Source of the DNA: an uncultured Mesocricetibacter sp.
Lineage (GTDB): Bacteria > Pseudomonadota > Gammaproteobacteria > Enterobacterales > Pasteurellaceae
Length of the DNA stretch: 13,160 nt
Direction: 5' to 3'
Assembly: GCA_905373425.1 (NCBI GenBank)
Contig: CAJPST010000042.1
Span: 1 to 13,160, forward strand
The first letter of the stretch is position 1. Each line of letters opens with the position of its first letter. The notes under the pieces are model-generated. The model was not told where the DNA came from and did no database searches. It saw only the letters and a program-made list of their open reading frames with translations. This document shows, piece by piece, positions 12,473 through 13,160 of this stretch. A program made the position numbers and the translations under genes.

Positions 12473-13160
12473 ATGACTAAAAAAGCAATGTTGTTATCGT
12501 TTTTAGGTGGTTTTTTAAGTTTAAGTATTGAAGTTATTTGGATTCGACTTTTTAGCTTCCAAACTGGTTCATTACCTCAAGCTTTTTCGTTAACGTTAGC
12601 ATTATTTTTATTAGGTATTGCTTGTGGAGCATTAGTTGGAAAACAGGTATGCCAAGAGGGAAAAGCAAGTATTGATTATATCGGAAAGGTTTTTCTGGCT
12701 TCTGCACTTTTTGATATTATTGCTATTTATTTAATTGTAATATCGACTCCTAGTACTATTTTTTTATATGCTGTATTAAGCATCTTTTTATGTGCTTGGG
12801 TGCGTGGAATAGTCTTTCCTATTGTTCACCATTTGGGATCAGAAAATAAAAAAACCGGAGCAGCAATTTCAAACGTGTATTTCTCCAATGTTGTTGGTTG
12901 CACTATCGCACCTATTTTTATCGGATTTTATTTACTTGATGTGTTTACCACCCAGCAGACCTACCTTATCGTTATAGTAATTACTTTAGTTGTGGCTCTG
13001 TTTTGTTTGAATAAAGCCTCTATAAAAATAGTTTCCGGAGTTTTTGCATTAGGTGCCCTAATTGCTACCTTTTTACTACCGGAAAAGGTCATTGCTACAT
13101 TAGCTGATACTGAAAACTTGAAGTTAGAAAGATTGATTGAAAATAAACACGGTTTTATCC
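12473..13160 (+). CDS. Membrane protein leading into a spermidine-synthase-like domain (partial, runs off the window)
   Basis: The frame opens at ATG 12473, one base after the preceding stop, with AAGGG (12460-12464) inside the end of the upstream gene, so translation is probably coupled. It remains open for 229 codons to the window edge. About seven transmembrane helices are visible. Motifs include FLGGFLSLSIEVIWIRLF, LFLLGIACGALVG, WVRGIVFPIVHHLG and NVYFSNVVGCTIAPIFIGF. This is the same type of module as the preceding gene and may be a diverged duplicate or the second half of the same architecture. After the last helix, LERLIENKHGFI looks like the entry strand of the aminopropyltransferase (SpeE-like) fold in fused MFS/spermidine synthases. 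The catalytic region is outside the window, so an enzymatic role is only expected, not seen. Confidence 0.75.
   Translation, partial: MTKKAMLLSFLGGFLSLSIEVIWIRLFSFQTGSLPQAFSLTLALFLLGIACGALVGKQVCQEGKASIDYIGKVFLASALFDIIAIYLIVISTPSTIFLYAVLSIFLCAWVRGIVFPIVHHLGSENKKTGAAISNVYFSNVVGCTIAPIFIGFYLLDVFTTQQTYLIVIVITLVVALFCLNKASIKIVSGVFALGALIATFLLPEKVIATLADTENLKLERLIENKHGFI

Overview
The window comes from a member of the Pasteurellaceae that uses the Haemophilus influenzae type of DNA uptake signal. Eleven exact copies of the 9-mer AAGTGCGGT (or its reverse complement) lie between positions 275 and 8663. Every gene product up to 8490 resembles a familiar Haemophilus/Pasteurella household protein. The copies sit both inside genes and, as inverted or near-inverted pairs, in terminators. 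I cannot name the species from sequence alone.

Left block (1-5567, + strand): mltA (lytic transglycosylase lipoprotein) and tcdA (tRNA ct6A cyclase) overlap by one base. They are followed by znuA (periplasmic zinc-binding protein with a very His-rich loop) under its own upstream region, then rlmL/rlmKL (bifunctional 23S rRNA methyltransferase). Two tandem intrinsic terminators close this block. From memory this order matches an H. influenzae gene cluster.

Middle block (5572-8663, - strand): yciC, yciB, yciA and yciI form a tight operon read leftwards, with 1-bp and 4-bp overlaps and a 15-bp gap. A 362-bp spacer without a convincing gene separates it from zapG/yhcB, a cell-division and envelope factor. 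Upstream of zapG is a good CRP-like site placed near -60 from a plausible promoter.

Right block (8664-13160) looks different: no uptake signals, and from about 10000 a clearly lower GC content. A - strand gene encodes a lipoprotein that joins a CAP/SCP domain to a C-terminal beta-barrel resembling transferrin-binding protein B, so it is probably a surface-exposed lipoprotein. Divergent from it is a + strand operon. It comprises an alkaline-phosphatase-superfamily phosphoethanolamine-transferase-like enzyme, a six-helix membrane protein, and a second membrane protein cut off by the window edge. The last two look like the two halves of the membrane part of 'fused MFS/spermidine synthase' proteins, split into adjacent genes. 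An envelope-modification role is an inference from the first enzyme; the joint function is unknown. This operon and the hybrid lipoprotein are the least ordinary content of the window. I saw no rRNA, tRNA, CRISPR array, insertion sequence or phage gene.
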